Shown: positions 35,852 through 47,087, counted from the stretch's first letter. The stretch: DNA of 64,000 nt from Loripinus fragilis (GCA_964019695.1 OZ026530.1:40732944-40796943), one strand, 5' to 3'. Numbers and translations: made by a program. Notes: a model not told the origin generated them from the letters alone.

Positions 35852-36715
35852 GCTTCCTGTTTTTTCTCTCCAATGATCTTCCTATCACTTTTCAAGTTTT
35901 CATAAATATTCATGAATATGCAAAAGGGACAGTTTACATCTAGAACCACCAGATGAAAGACCTTGTCAAATTGTATCACTTTTGATATAACAACATACAA
36001 TGTACATCAGTTATGTTTTGGGGCAGAAATCAGTTAATCTACAGGTATCTTTTCCTATTTTCCCCTATTTCAAAGTTCTAATTAACATTAATTAATATTC
36101 AAATTAGAAAATTTGCATATTTGACCATGTATTAAAAGGTCTATGCCTAGGCTTAAATTTGGTACCAAGGTTAGTAGTCTAGACTGAGAAGCAGCCGAGA
36201 TATGGTTGTTTTTGTAGGTATACCCCCATTTAGGAGAAAGTATTATGGGTTGCTATGGAAACCATGCATTTATACATAGCCAAAATAAGTTTTTTTGGGG
36301 GTACAAATTTTTTGGGCATAACTGGGGTTCCAATGAGCAATTCAACACCCATGGAGACTTGTCCTGGGGTAGCAAGGTAGGTCAAATTAGATCCTATGGT
36401 ACCAGTAACATGATATTAATTGCCTGTTTTCAGCGATTTTTCTTCATTTTTCGTATTTTTTTCACCCCCTAAAAATACCATTTCCCCTCGGAATTTTTTG
36501 AGAACTTTTTTCTTTAAAACAGGACACCTTCCTGATACTAAAACTGTTGATAACATTTCTCAAGGAATAAGTTGTGATTTAAGGGTCATTTTCGGCTAAA
36601 TGTACTGGCCTATTAGTTAATTGGATTTTTTATTCCAATAATTGAACTATGAAACAAACACAGTGGCTGTCCGAATTAAGCTGTCTGTCCGAATATACCC
36701 GCCTTTACCCTAGTC

Positions 36716-36833
36716 GTGTGAGGGTAGGTTTGAAATTTCCAGCCTCGGGATCACGGTTTGTAATCACTCGACAAGCCTCGTGATGCCAAACGGTGATCTT
36801 TTAAGGACGGAGTTTACTATCCTACCCTCACAC
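36716..36833. mobile_element. Short TIR MITE, family T, copy 1
   Basis: GTGTGAGGGTAGG at the left and CCTACCCTCACAC at the right are exact complements. It contains TTTGTAATCACTCGACAAGC. The second copy is at 55994-56110 in opposite orientation. Confidence 0.85.
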
Positions 36834-36889
36834 TCATGGTGGTATCTAATAATCAAAAATATCAACTTGGAATAGAACAACACATTGTC

Positions 36890-37460
36890 TTGCACACCAG
36901 ATAAAGATGTCTGATATTTTATCGTGGGTTTAAAATCTTATCTTACACATGTTATTTCACCCAGTTTGGCACGTGGGGCGAATGCCTTGCTGTATTGTTG
37001 GTTACTACATGTACATCGTTTTATTTTTTATGATAGCACATACATGAACTCCATACCAACCCGTGCGAAAGTTAAAAAAAATTGAACAGCCGAACGTCGG
37101 GAGACAAGTGACAATATAGTTATGTTAACGTGACGTCACCGTTATATGTCGTATCTTAGAGCATTCATGTATTTCTGGAAGCCTTTTTAAACATGAAAAT
37201 GTTGCAAGTGACATCAATGCTATGTCCTAGTGACGTTATTGTGATATGTCACATGTGACATCATTGCTTTGTTTAAGTGACGTCATCATGATATGTCACA
37301 AGTGACATCATTGCTATGTTTAAGCGATGCCATCGTGATTATGGTAGATGACGTCACTTAAAAATAGAAATAATGTCACAAGTGGCATCATTACTATGTT
37401 CAAGTGACGTCATCATGATATGTCTTAGGACCTTCTTCGAACCTTTCTAAACATGAACAT
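36890..37460. repeat. Repeat family R, copy 2, with TGACGTCA-rich tandem units
   Basis: The first part matches 30385-30640. From 37200 to 37440 about four to five ~55-60-bp units read GTGACATCATTGCTATGTT then AAGTGACGTCATCATGATAT. The TGACGTCA word is the classic CRE (CREB/ATF) site; here it is probably a property of the repeat. Confidence 0.75.
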
Positions 37461-37548
37461 GTACAATTGAATGGTGAATAAGAAAAAAATCCATTATTTG
37501 TGTGAAAATGGGGTGAAAAAATCCGTCTCTCGCGATCGTTAAAGTAAG

Positions 37549-38010
37549 GAAGAAGTCAAAGATCAGAAATCGATACAACCAAGTACCACACCCGATTCAG
37601 GATACAACGTGGGAAAGTGACAAAAGCACAATTAAACATCATAAACAAGAGCCAAGAGGTCAGCCCAATCCCAGCAGGTGATTACAAGGCAGCAATGTAG
37701 GACGAACGCATGACAAACACAAGACATAAATAACACAAATGATCCACAAGAGAAGTACCACCTTTGAACGGTCAGTAAAACTATTTGACTGGAGGGCTTA
37801 AACCAGTTTTTATGGCGCAAACCTCACCCTTTGTTCAGATGTGGATCAAGACACATAGATGTTTGGTTTGCATTAAAAAACCCTAACTTATCCATGCACG
37901 ATCTCCTAGAACATATAAATAAAAAAATAAACAGGAGATAAAGCAAAGATAAGGACTCAAAAGTTCAAAAAACTGAATACAGAAGCATAAGAAACCAAAC
38001 AAGTAAACAC
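37549..38010 (-). mobile_element. RT-A 3' end, relic
   Basis: Matches the 62655 tail through GATCAGAAATCGATACAACC, GAGCCAAGAGGTCAGCCC, GGAGGGCTTAAACCAG, AGATAAAGCAAAGATAAGGA and AAAACTGAATAC. Coding end absent. Confidence 0.85.
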
Positions 38011-38612
38011 ACGCGCGTTAATGAGACAAAACACTACAAAACGTCACATACAATAGAATATAGGGGTCAGACCTTTCCCAGCAGGTGACCACAAGACTGC
38101 AAGCCATATCTATAGACAAGACAATATGTCAAAGACAAACAAAAATATATAAAAAAATCCACAAAAGAAGTACCGTAATGCAACGGCCAGTAAGAAAATA
38201 TCTGGAGGGCTTAAACGAGGGTCTGGATGGAGGTCTGGTCTTCACTATTCATTAAAACTTTAGCCCATTATTTATCTCATTAAAATTTTGCATTATTCAT
38301 TAAAATAAGACCAATTATTCATTAAAAGTAAGAAAGGTGGCAAAGAAATCTGATTATTCACTATTCACAATTGTTTTCTTCCATTCATTAAAAATAGGAT
38401 TATTCATTACTTTTTATGTCCCAACTATTCACTATTCATTATTTTTAGGCTCATTATTCACTATTTATTATAAAAAAGGACATTATTCACTAATCATTAT
38501 ACCCCATCCAGACCCTCTTAAACTAGTTTCACAATACCAAACTCACCCTTAATTCTGATATGAATGAAGACACATAGCTGTTTGATATGCACGAAAGACC
38601 TCTAACTTATGG
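38011..38612 (-). mobile_element. Second RT-A 3' tail, split by a MITE
   Basis: 38011-38216 and 38518-38612 together form one tail (GGGGTCAGACCTTTCCCAGC, TGGAGGGCTTAAAC then CTAGTTTCACAATACC, TAACTTATG). It lies next to the previous RT-A tail, so two copies stand in tandem. Confidence 0.75.
38217..38517. mobile_element. 301-bp MITE with internal ATTATTCATT repeats
   Basis: Ends GAGGGTCTGGATGG and CCATCCAGACCCTC are exact inverted repeats; TTAAAC is duplicated at 38211-38216 and 38518-38523. The interior is a string of ATTATTCA(C/T)TA(A/T) words. Intact RT-A tails provide the uninterrupted site. Confidence 0.9.
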
Positions 38613-38692
38613 TATGACTCCATTCAGGCATTTAGTAAAGAGTGCATAGCAGAAAAGTATTTTTTTTATTTTTCAAACAAAACATAGGTTAT

Positions 38693-38739
38693 GGGTGATC
38701 AAAAGAACCGCCTCAATGATACGGTTCTTTTGATCACCC
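38693..38739. repeat. Perfect 18-bp-arm hairpin
   Basis: GGGTGATCAAAAGAACCG and its exact complement, separated by 11 bases. About 150 bases before the last protease exon. Likely a palindromic MITE core. Confidence 0.93.
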
Positions 38740-38891
38740 AAGACATATGCTTTAAATTATGGGTTAGAGAATATTTACAAATTTTCGCTGAAAAGTTGTG
38801 TTTAGCTAAACCTATGAAGGTTCTAATGGTATTTACGATGATGCTGGATTAGTAGGCTATTATTAGCTCGCAGTTATACGTTCTTTTACAG

Positions 38892-39053
38892 GGTGACAGT
38901 GGTGGTCCACTTGTCTGCAATGGTGTATTGGCTGGTGTGGTGTCGTGGGGACAAAGAGGATGCGACCCACAATTCCCTGGTGTATTTATGTCTGTTTCTG
39001 AGCACTTGGGTTGGATAAAAGCACAAGTGAAAATATTTGATGATGAACAATAA
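38892..39053 (+). CDS. S1 serine protease, last exon with catalytic Ser and stop
   Basis: Acceptor TTCTTTTACAG, phase 0. Encodes GDSGGPLVC (catalytic Ser, residue 212 of the visible protein; Cys201), VVSWGQRGC (Gly216, Cys220), DPQFPGVF (Gly226) and WIKAQVKIFDDEQ then TAA. The C-terminal helix has the usual W-I pattern. Intron before it is 8.6 kb because of E2 and RT-A copies. Confidence 0.96.
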   Translation, partial: GDSGGPLVCNGVLAGVVSWGQRGCDPQFPGVFMSVSEHLGWIKAQVKIFDDEQ

Positions 39054-39261
39054 GACATCGCCAATCGAAGACGAGGTGCAACTGGTCGAGTATATGACTA
39101 ATTTTGTGATTTGATATGTAGTGAGTTAACGTTCTTCACAAATGACATTGAGAACGTTGTTTAAGTTTAAATACGTTGGTTATATAAACAATTTAACCCT
39201 TTACTCCATAGGCTATTTTATACCATGGCATCATTTTCTAATTTTAGACAATATTGGAAAA

Positions 39262-39267
39262 AATAAA
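39262..39267 (+). promoter_or_regulatory. Candidate polyadenylation signal
   Basis: AATAAA about 210 bases after the protease stop codon, in AT-rich DNA. Another AATAAA lies near 39330. Either could end the transcript; common by chance at this composition. Confidence 0.45.
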
Positions 39268-39339
39268 GGAAAAATTAAGTTAAGTTTTGAATACTTGTGA
39301 AAATATTATGAAAAATGGAGCAATACAAAATAAATAGTT

Positions 39340-40150
39340 CATTCAGTGATATAGACCTCCGGCCCAGAACACGAAACATTGTTTAGACAATAATATTTAG
39401 CGCCAACTCTATGTAAACTATGGTCTACAGCTTAGATGCCATTAACATAATAATAGACTATAGAGTTCCTTCATTATTCCCCATCAAAACGTATGCTATG
39501 TGTGCTTAAAAGAAACGTCTCAATTAGACGCCCTTTTTAAGTAAACAAAACACATTTTTCTCTAAAGGATGATATAGGATGAAAACCAGCTCAAACTAGT
39601 TTCTAGATGTTAATATTTTTGACAATTCTGCAATATTACCCTCAATAGAGCTAACAATAGCATGATGAGTATGAAACTAGTATGAACTGCATGAAATTGA
39701 CATGATTTGCGTTTCACCTCCCAACAGGTAAATTAAAGACCTTAATGGACTTTAACAACAGTTTTGTTTTGCTTTGTTCGTTCATTTTTCTTTGTTTGAT
39801 TGAGCAAACAAAATTAAAAACTAGTGTTTTATGATTTAAATTTTCATTCCACATTCAGAGAATTTATACATCCCAAAATACAAAATACTACATTAAAATA
39901 GTTTAGTAACAGTTGCTAAAACATGTTAGAAAGTCCTTAGGTTAAACATAAAGTGAAGGTAGAAAAATTTCATTCATAGTTGAAAAGTCATAGGATTTAT
40001 CTACCCTTAAAAGTAATATTCACCCCTGCCTTGCGGCCTCGGTGATTATCACCTTTTTGGGGTAGATAAATCCTTATGTCTACCTCATTGAAGTCAATAT
40101 TTGTGTAATATCCTAGGCATAAGTGCATGGGTATAACAAAGTAACCTTCG
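39340..40150. other. Intergenic, nothing recognised
   Basis: AT-rich sequence downstream of the protease gene. 39995-40080 has a short inverted pair (GGATTTATCTACC / GGTAGATAAATCC) around GCCTTGCGGCCTCGGTGATTA, similar to other palindromic MITE cores. Confidence 0.45.
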
Positions 40151-40151
40151 T

Positions 40152-40209
40152 ATTTGTTTTGTTTGATTTTATTCTTTACGTCTCATCAACAACCTTTCAG
40201 TTATGAGGG
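40152..40209 (-). mobile_element. 3' fragment of the tRNA-derived SINE
   Basis: TTTGATTTTATTCTTTACG and CTCATCAACAACCTTTCAG match the SINE tail (compare 22508-22560); the rest is missing. Confidence 0.75.
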
Positions 40210-40225
40210 GTGGACACGGGGTACC

Positions 40226-40344
40226 CAATCCCCACTTCCCTCCCCTTTCCCCCCTTTCCCTCCCCTCTCCCCCCTTTCCCTTCCCCCCACTTCCCCCCCC
40301 CCTCCAACCCCATTTCCCTCCCCTGTCAGATTTTTCCCTCCCCC
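40226..40344. repeat. C/T-only tract, ~120 bp
   Basis: Nearly uninterrupted pyrimidine run of CCCTTTCCC-like words on the plus strand. It can in principle form triplex (H-) DNA; open frames here are artefacts. Confidence 0.9.
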
Positions 40345-40758
40345 TGATAAAATTTTGTTCTTGTTTATAAGCTTAAGCATAGTCTAGAACCGAAATTAAT
40401 TCTAAATATAGTTTACCAAAGACCCGTCAGCATTTTCAGGGTAGAATGAATTAAAACATACATTAGTTTGTTTGATTTGAAGATTAACGTCCCTGACAAC
40501 CCTCCTTGAATCTTATTTTTAAGATTGGTCGGCCAAAGTGATCCATGGAGCAAAAAATTGTGGGTCATTTTCTGAAATGATTGGCCCAAGCATAATTTAT
40601 CAAACTAACCATAGTTGACTTTACCTACAGGTCCATTTAAAAAGTTAGTTCATTACGCAATATTTCAAAAGTTTTTTCGCATTTTTTTACATTAATGCTC
40701 TGTGTTTTACCAATCGTATACATGTAATTTAATTTTCATGCCATTTTATTTCTATAAA

Positions 40759-41220
40759 TCATATCAACGTATAATCAGACAAAATTGGTATATACATATT
40801 AAATACATTCCAATGTAAACACAGCAACATAGTATTACTTGAATACATTCCTATGAAAACACAACAACATACTTCTACGCCTACATCATGAAGTCGGTAT
40901 TTCGTTGCGCCCCACTTTGCTTTAATAAGATCTGCAATTTTCCTCGGCATGGAAATGTAAAAGTTCTTCTAGAACGTTCGGTGCTATATTATACCACACC
41001 TCACATACTCACTTCTACATATCTTCTTATTACACGGCTTTTGGTTTCCAATCTCTTTCTTCATTATATTCCAAACGTCCTCTATGGGATTCATGTTTGG
41101 CGAATTCCATGACAGATAGTCCTTTATATTCAAGGAAAGTTCTAGTACTTTAAGTGTCATTGCATGGCGCAAGATCGTGCATAAAGATATATCCCTTCTG
41201 TGGGACCACAACGCATTCAC
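40759..41220 (-). pseudogene. Mariner/Tc1-type transposase C-terminal fragment, left arm
   Basis: The minus strand reads DYLSWNSPNMNPIEDVWNIM (the SPD-NPIE block, Asp changed to Asn) and, after a frame change near 40960, MPRKIADLIKAKWGATKY. No start, no first catalytic Asp, and frameshifted. Confidence 0.85.
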
Positions 41221-41299
41221 ATAAGGCTGTAATTCGCAGTCATAACAATCGACGCCATTGACATATTCGGTGCAAACAGAATGAGAAATATCATGATTA

Positions 41300-41820
41300 G
41301 TGTATTCAGACTACTGTAAGTTTGCAACTCTGAAAGCTATTAGCAGCAGAGGCCTATCTCTTCTAAGAATACTGAATCGTAACATGGATAGTGTAAACTA
41401 CCAGAGTGATTTTATTCATGATATTGAAATGCCATGTGAATACGTTGTCTTTCCACAGAAGATCTATATGCTTAATCACGCGACATGCCATAAAAATAAA
41501 AGCGCTAGATCACTCCGAGAATGTAAAAGAAAGCCCGTTTTGGATTGGCCAGGGAATTCTCCAGATATAAATCTCATAGAGAAAGTATGGAATATATTGC
41601 AGAAACAGATTGTTTACCAAATGTCATGTAATAAGAAGATATGTGGAAGCGAGTATGTGAAGCGTGGTATAGTGTAGCAACGAATGTCTTTCAAGAACTT
41701 AACAATTTAATGCCAAGGAGCATTGCAGATCTTATTAAAGCAAAGGGAGGTGCAACGAAATATAGAATTTACGATGTAGGGGTACAAGTTTGTTGTTATG
41801 TTTTCATTGGAATGTATTAA
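41300..41820 (+). pseudogene. Mariner/Tc1-type transposase C-terminal fragment, right arm
   Basis: Plus strand reads IHDIEMPCEYVVFPQK, PVLDWPGNSPDINLIEKVWN (catalytic Glu block) and, in another frame after about 41635, CEAWYSVA, MPRSIADLIKAKGGATKY and a stop at 41818-41820. Longer than the left-arm fragment at its N-terminal side. Not functional. Confidence 0.88.
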
Positions 41821-42422
41821 AACTATGTTGTTGTGTTTTCATAGGAATGCATTTTATATTTATATACAAATGTTGTCTGATGATATATAGAAATAAAATG
41901 GCAAGATAATTAAATTACATGTATGGTAAAACATAGACCATTAATGTATAATAAAAATGTGAAAAAAACTTTTGAAATATTGCGTAGTGAAATAACCTTT
42001 TTAATGGACCTGTACATACTGACACAGACACTTGTATGCATATATTTATATTGACTGCTGATTATACAATAAAATCTGTCTTAAGCGGCCACTAAAAACA
42101 GGAGACAAGTTATTGCTTAATGCAGATCAAAAGTATTGCAGAATGCTCCCTGTAAGATGAATATTTTTTATTTAAGTGAGATATTTTCACAACTCAAATG
42201 GATGGGTTCACTGGGCCTTCTACCTTGGAAAGTGATGGGCCATATTTTTGTATTCATGGGACAATGACCCAGGCCCACCATAAATCTGAACGTCTGGATA
42301 CTTGAATGATTATGGGTACTTGAAAGACGGTGATTCAATAAAATAGCTCTGTATGCCTCATTAAATGGAAAATTGGTTGTCTTTGTTTGTTTTGTGGTTT
42401 AAAGTCCTAGTCAGCGGTAATG

Positions 42423-42734
42423 CATGCGCGGATCCAGAAAGTTTTTTTTTCAGAGGGGTCCACTTTTGACTACGTTTTTTTAGTTGATGAGGGCAGAGAG
42501 GATCCAAATACCACTATAAGTGGGCTATCATCGGCCCGCCAGCGAAACGCCATTTAAATGGCGTTTCGCTGGCGGGTCATGGTGGTCCAACATTGAATGC
42601 TGGCTTGGTAGCTTTGTGGTTTTACAGGGGATCCGGTACAGAATTGTTAAGAAATCCTATATTTTTGTGATTTTTCAGGGGGGGGGGGGGTGGGGTCCGG
42701 ACCCCCTGTCCCCCCTCTGGATCCGCGCATGCAA
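42423..42734. mobile_element. GGATCC-family MITE, copy with perfect hairpin
   Basis: TGCATGCGCGGATCCAGA at the left and TCTGGATCCGCGCATGCA at the right are inverted ends. Contains GGGGTCCGGACCCCC, a G-run near 42679, and a 42-bp loopless palindrome at 42535-42576. Copy 2 is at 49662-49960; the tandem repeat at 15405-16530 carries the same end words. Confidence 0.88.
42535..42576. repeat. Perfect 42-bp palindrome
   Basis: CCCGCCAGCGAAACGCCATTT followed directly by its complement; no spacer. Near-identical forms at 49771-49812 and, more diverged, 46479-46537. Confidence 0.95.
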
Positions 42735-42994
42735 TGGTCATGTAAATATGGCCTTTTTTTACCTTATTACACCTTTCCTGGCGCGAAAATATCTAGTGTC
42801 AGTGTATGGTTATCCATTGCAGAGCTGTAAATGAGAAAAGTCCTCACCATTCCATGTACATGTAGGTGGGGTCAGTGACTAAAAATGATATGAGCCTCTG
42901 TGCAAAACGACATGCAAGCTGTCTGTTTCGAACAAGTTGCTGTCGTTCATTTTTCACGGTGCTCTGAATTCTTTCCACATTTGTAGGATTTCGT

Positions 42995-43251
42995 GGTCCC
43001 GGAATTACAATGCCTCCTAAAAGTTAAGGAAGACTTAAGTAAAGTATTGATATTTCAACATGCTATATTAAATGCTAAATAATTGCCTGGATCGATGCAG
43101 TACTTATGGTCAAATATATCATTGTGATCTACAGAAAAAATGAAACTATTTTGATTTTAATCAGTTTGAAACGTCATTTTTCGCAGCCTGAAAAATCAAT
43201 ACTTAGCTTAAGTCTTCCTTAATTTTAAGGAGGCATTGTAATTCCGGGCCC
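42995..43251. mobile_element. 257-bp MITE with 57-bp TIRs
   Basis: GTCCCGGAATTACAATGCC...AAGTATTGAT (42995-43051) and its complement (43195-43251) differ at few positions. The spacer is non-coding. High arm identity suggests a fairly recent element. Confidence 0.93.
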
Positions 43252-43425
43252 AGGCGAGTCAATTAAGCACACATAGATTTGTCCGAACTCTACCTCTGGC
43301 AGCTTTGAAACATATCGTCAACCCACTAGCTAGAAACCAGAAAGGGGTCACCCTTTTCTACATTCTCAACTCTAATGGTATTAAGTTTTTCTTCGTAACG
43401 TCTCTTGGCAGTCTTTGACAAGTTC

Positions 43426-43630
43426 TTAACCCTTAAGGCGCCAATCACGACTGCAGCAGACGACAAATTTTAAATAAAATCCTTCCTAGTTTTCAATAAA
43501 AATAACTTAAAGGTATAATATTTCATGAGAATCGTCATGAAATATCATGCCTTATTTGTTATTTTGAAAAAAAAGGCAAAATTTTAAACTGTCGTCTGCT
43601 GCAAATTATAGGTGGTGCTTTATGGGTTAA
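43426..43630. mobile_element. MITE M2, copy 2
   Basis: TTAACCCTTAAGGCGCCAATCAC ... GCAGCAGACGAC at left and GTCGTCTGCTGC ... TATGGGTTAA at right are inverted ends. The centre has a second palindrome, GATATTTCATGAC-like, near 43525-43550. Confidence 0.85.
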
Positions 43631-46478
43631 AGTACTCACTCATTGTTCTTCTGCTATTTTCACAGAATAAACTATGCCTTTTACTGGCGAATATAAACAC
43701 AAGTATATTACGATCAACAATGGCTGTGTAATGGCTTTCGCCCTATATTTATTGCGCACGCGCTTGTTGTTCTATAAATAGATCGAGATTACACTTCCTG
43801 AAAAATCCTTTTAAATAAAGTTAAATAATGAACACTGTCTTTTTTCACCAACAGATGAAAACAGAGCTTTTAGTACTCACAAATTATAAAATCAACCGGT
43901 CGGTTTGCGAGATTAATTAGAGTACGTAAAAAGTGCATAACTATCCCAAGGTATCCCCCTCATTTTTAAACCAAAATTTAGGAATATTGATATTTGTTAC
44001 AAAAAACTTATTACTAGACAAAACAGACCTGAAACTTCATATAAACGCAGAATAATCTAGAGTCCATTGAAAATATTACATTTCACAACCTCGGACCCAG
44101 GATACCGGGTCCGAGACACAATGTTCACAGTTTCAAACAGTGGCAGTTCTGTTCTGTTCTTTAAATCCCGCCAGTCAGTGGCGCACCAGTGATCCCTCGT
44201 AGAAGAACCCCCGTACAATAAATCCAGAAGAATCGGTTCACATTAAAAGCATATCACAAGCTAAGGTACTGGCTGTAATATTTACATTTTTTGTTTCTTT
44301 AGGCATCTGTGAGGGGACGGCCATATTTATTACCAAGAAAAAATATTTGAAAAGTTTCTGATGTAGTTGTAATCTCTTTATATGTAATTTATGGCTGAAA
44401 TGTCTACCCAGCATCTCCAAACGTTCGAGGAAGCACTCCTCTATCGTCTATTGCGGACTGGGTCTGACTCTTTATATTTGGTACTGTCAACACACAGGCG
44501 GACAATCTGTAGATCAGAGCGGTCAATTCAAATGCAGATGCAAATATAGCCAATTTTCCAATTAGTCAGGGTTGTCCCCCGTCATTTTCGCTTAGAATTT
44601 GTCAATTTGTAAGTACGATTTTTTTTTTCTTTTTCTTGCTTTCTCTTTCTTCATATTTTACAATTTTTGAATATTATGTATAAATCTGATTCGCATCATT
44701 AAAAAAAGTAATTTCATTTGATTAACGTCTTTACTATCCACGCTAGAGACTCGAACAGCGCAGTCATCGCGTGGTGGTCACAGTCGACGAGTGGAAAAAT
44801 GGCGTATTTATGTGCACCTTGCTGTTGAAAAAAGTAAAAGATTTAATTATACTTTACTTCTGATTATTGTCACATATATATCCTGCTCTGTATCTGCATA
44901 TCAATACGTGTGTGGGTTAAGCGATAGTCAATGCAGCGCCTTATTTATACAAAGAAGGTGATTTTTCTCCAAAAAAAAGGGATGAAAGATTTTTTTTGTT
45001 TATATTCTGAAATTTATGCTAAATTTAGATAAAACGCTAAATACCATGGCTTTAATGTGCAAAAGTTTGAAATCTGTGGGTAGAGCATTTTGAAAGTTAT
45101 TCAAGTATTTAACACTGTACACACAGTACTCTATATCGGGTGTTCTGGCCCAATGATCTGGTGCTCCTGTACACAGTCGTCTGGATTAGAGAAAATAGAA
45201 CTGTACGCATATGTCGCGGGTTGTCCATGCTATATTTGAGCCAGCACATGTGTTTTGGGGTACGTGTTGCATTTTGGACCAACGAAAACCCAGGCAAACC
45301 TGTGCAGACTCGTATTAGCCTTTGTTACTAATATACACAGAGTATGGATGAAGATAAAGACTCGAAACAAAATTAGGACCTCTAGTTCAACCAGATGCGT
45401 CAAAAGTCTTTAACTGACCAACGCAAAGACACCTTAGCAAGTGGCATGCCCCCATTAACAAATTCAGACGTGTTCAATCTTCCAATCAAATCCATGGCCA
45501 TTGAATTTAATTCGTTGCATGATGGGATATTTTCTATGCTTTTTGTCATCTGCTGATTTTACCTGATCTGGGTCCAAACTGTTTACTTAGGTTATCAGCA
45601 GGCGGCACTTGTATACAAAGAGTGTGGCCAGGCGCTCTTATCAACTAGCTCCCCGGGCAGTCCAAAATCACTTTTAATGGTATTTATCAATTCGCGCCGG
45701 TTCAACACGGGGTGACAAGTCAAGAGCTCTTTAAAGTTGTAGTTCTCGATATTTTTTGCGGCAAACGGTAGATGCTGGGCCCAATCCTACGTATGAAGAA
45801 AAAGTGAGAGTACCCCCCACCCCCCAACACACACACACACTCACCCTGGGTCACACACAGTCTACGATGAGAAGTTGCTAGCTAAGCGATCTGCGATGTC
45901 GGATTGAGATAATTTCTGGCCATTTTATAGAGGATGCTACTTGTTAATCACACATGGAATAAGTATGCTCTACGGGAGTTCGGCTTATTCTACATTCTGG
46001 AGCTCCTAATGGTCCGTGATCGTAGATATATTATGGTTTAATCCCACAATAGTTTTCAACCTTGTAAGGCCAAGCTACCCACACCATAATCTAATATTCA
46101 CACGCAGAACAGGTTTCATCCCCATAATGTTACATGGCAATGTATCAGCGGATGGACAACGCCAAATATCTCCCCAAATTTTTTCGGAGGATAAAATAAA
46201 CAAGAATATTTAACAATGAACTTTAATACGCAATACATATTTTCCTTTTTCAGTTTAATGAAGTTATATTCAATGCATGCATGTATAGCTCTCTAATGAG
46301 AATAGGCCTGCATTTGGGATTAAAATTGCATCTTCATACCTGCTTTTAGTATGCGAGCATCGAATGCAAGGATACACATGCTCGCTTGAGCTGTTCGTCC
46401 AAAATCTCCTGTGCTGTCTTAGTGCCAGAAGAATTTTAATTAGCCTGCGAATACCTAGTAAGCACGTAAAATCCGGCC
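43631..46478. other. Intergenic; one short palindrome
   Basis: No gene recognised. CCTCGGACCCAGG / CCGGGTCCGAG near 44090-44114 is a short imperfect palindrome. 44736-44800 (ACTCGAACAGCGCAGTCATCGCGTGG) is the reverse complement of 48525-48575, marking the ends of a possible ~3.9-kb inverted-repeat element without visible coding capacity. Confidence 0.45.
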
Positions 46479-46537
46479 ACTATCGGCCCGCAAGCAAAAC
46501 GCCATCCGAACGGCGTTTCGTGTGCGGGCCGATAGTA
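46479..46537. repeat. Palindrome related to the GGATCC-family hairpin
   Basis: ACTATCGGCCCGCA and TGCGGGCCGATAGT are exact complements around AAACGCCATCCGAACGGCGTTT. Flanking GGATCC ends are not present, so only the hairpin part is shared with 42535 and 49771. Confidence 0.85.
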
Positions 46538-46938
46538 ACCCGAGATTGGATACTGGCTGGGCATATCATCTGCCGAGGTCGACCATTAAGTAGTTTTACT
46601 GTCAGTAGAGCGGCGAAAAGTATTGACCTAGATCAGACTGAGCCTATACATTGTTTGCAAAAAAATATTTCTAAAATGTTCCAACAGAAGACAAAACAGA
46701 CAAGTGTTATTGTGTTTAGGGTTTTTCGGCCTATTTCCAAAATGTAATGCTTTTCTCTGAAAAGTGCGCAGACCCTGATGAAAAGTCATATAATGCTTGC
46801 GGCAATTAATCGCGGCCTTCACTGTTTGGCAAAGTGCATCCTTTAGGAAAAAGTACAAAGGGTAATAGATTGGTTCCCCTCGTACATAAAGCTATTCTTC
46901 CGTTACGCAAGCTATTAATGGGAGACCAGTCTAAAGGG

Positions 46939-47087
46939 TAAACATAATCACAAAACGAAGACAATCCCATGGCACCGCAAGGAAGAGCCACACAACCATC
47001 ACGAGACACCAGGAGGACAAACTAAGCAAAGCAACCTGCTCTCTCTCCCCCCCTCAAGATGATTGCAAAACTAGAATGGACATAAAG
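46939..47087 (-). mobile_element. Solo 3' tail of RT-B
   Basis: CCCATGGCACCGC, GGAAGAGCCAC, ACGAGACACCAGGA, AAGCAACC and AAGATGATTGCAAAACTAGA match 59386-59542 closely. No coding part. Confidence 0.8.

Larger units (their letters stand above)
30646..36711. mobile_element. 6-kb inverted-repeat element E2
   Basis: Left end AGGGTAAATTCGGACA and right end TGTCCGAATATACC...CTTTACCCT are inverted, with a second ATTCGGACA word on each side. Inner pairing includes ATTCCTTGAGAAAT (left, near 30790) against its complement near 36555, and the segment at 33110-33200 against 36185-36260. 32900-34110 and 35100-36250 hold inverted arrays of ~250-bp units with GGTACCAA, TACAAAATTA and CATGATTATT. No transposase or other protein was recognised. 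Lies within protease intron 4. Confidence 0.65.
40628..42012. mobile_element. Mariner/Tc1-type element with two inverted transposase ends
   Basis: Starts CAGGTCCATT and ends AATGGACCTG, flanked by TA on both sides (40626-40627, 42013-42014). The two halves are long inverted repeats: ~470 bases from each end align, including CGCAATATTTCAAAAGTTTT and its complement. Each arm contains the 3' part of the same transposase gene pointing outward. The N-terminal DNA-binding part and first catalytic Asp are missing. Confidence 0.92.

Noticed and set aside
36245..36472. 75-codon plus-strand frame with Trp/Gly
   Set aside because: Lies in an arm of E2 and has no counterpart in the other arm's frame; no known motif.
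37200..37440. CRISPR-like array
   Set aside because: Units are contiguous and lack distinct spacers; the sequence is animal nuclear DNA.
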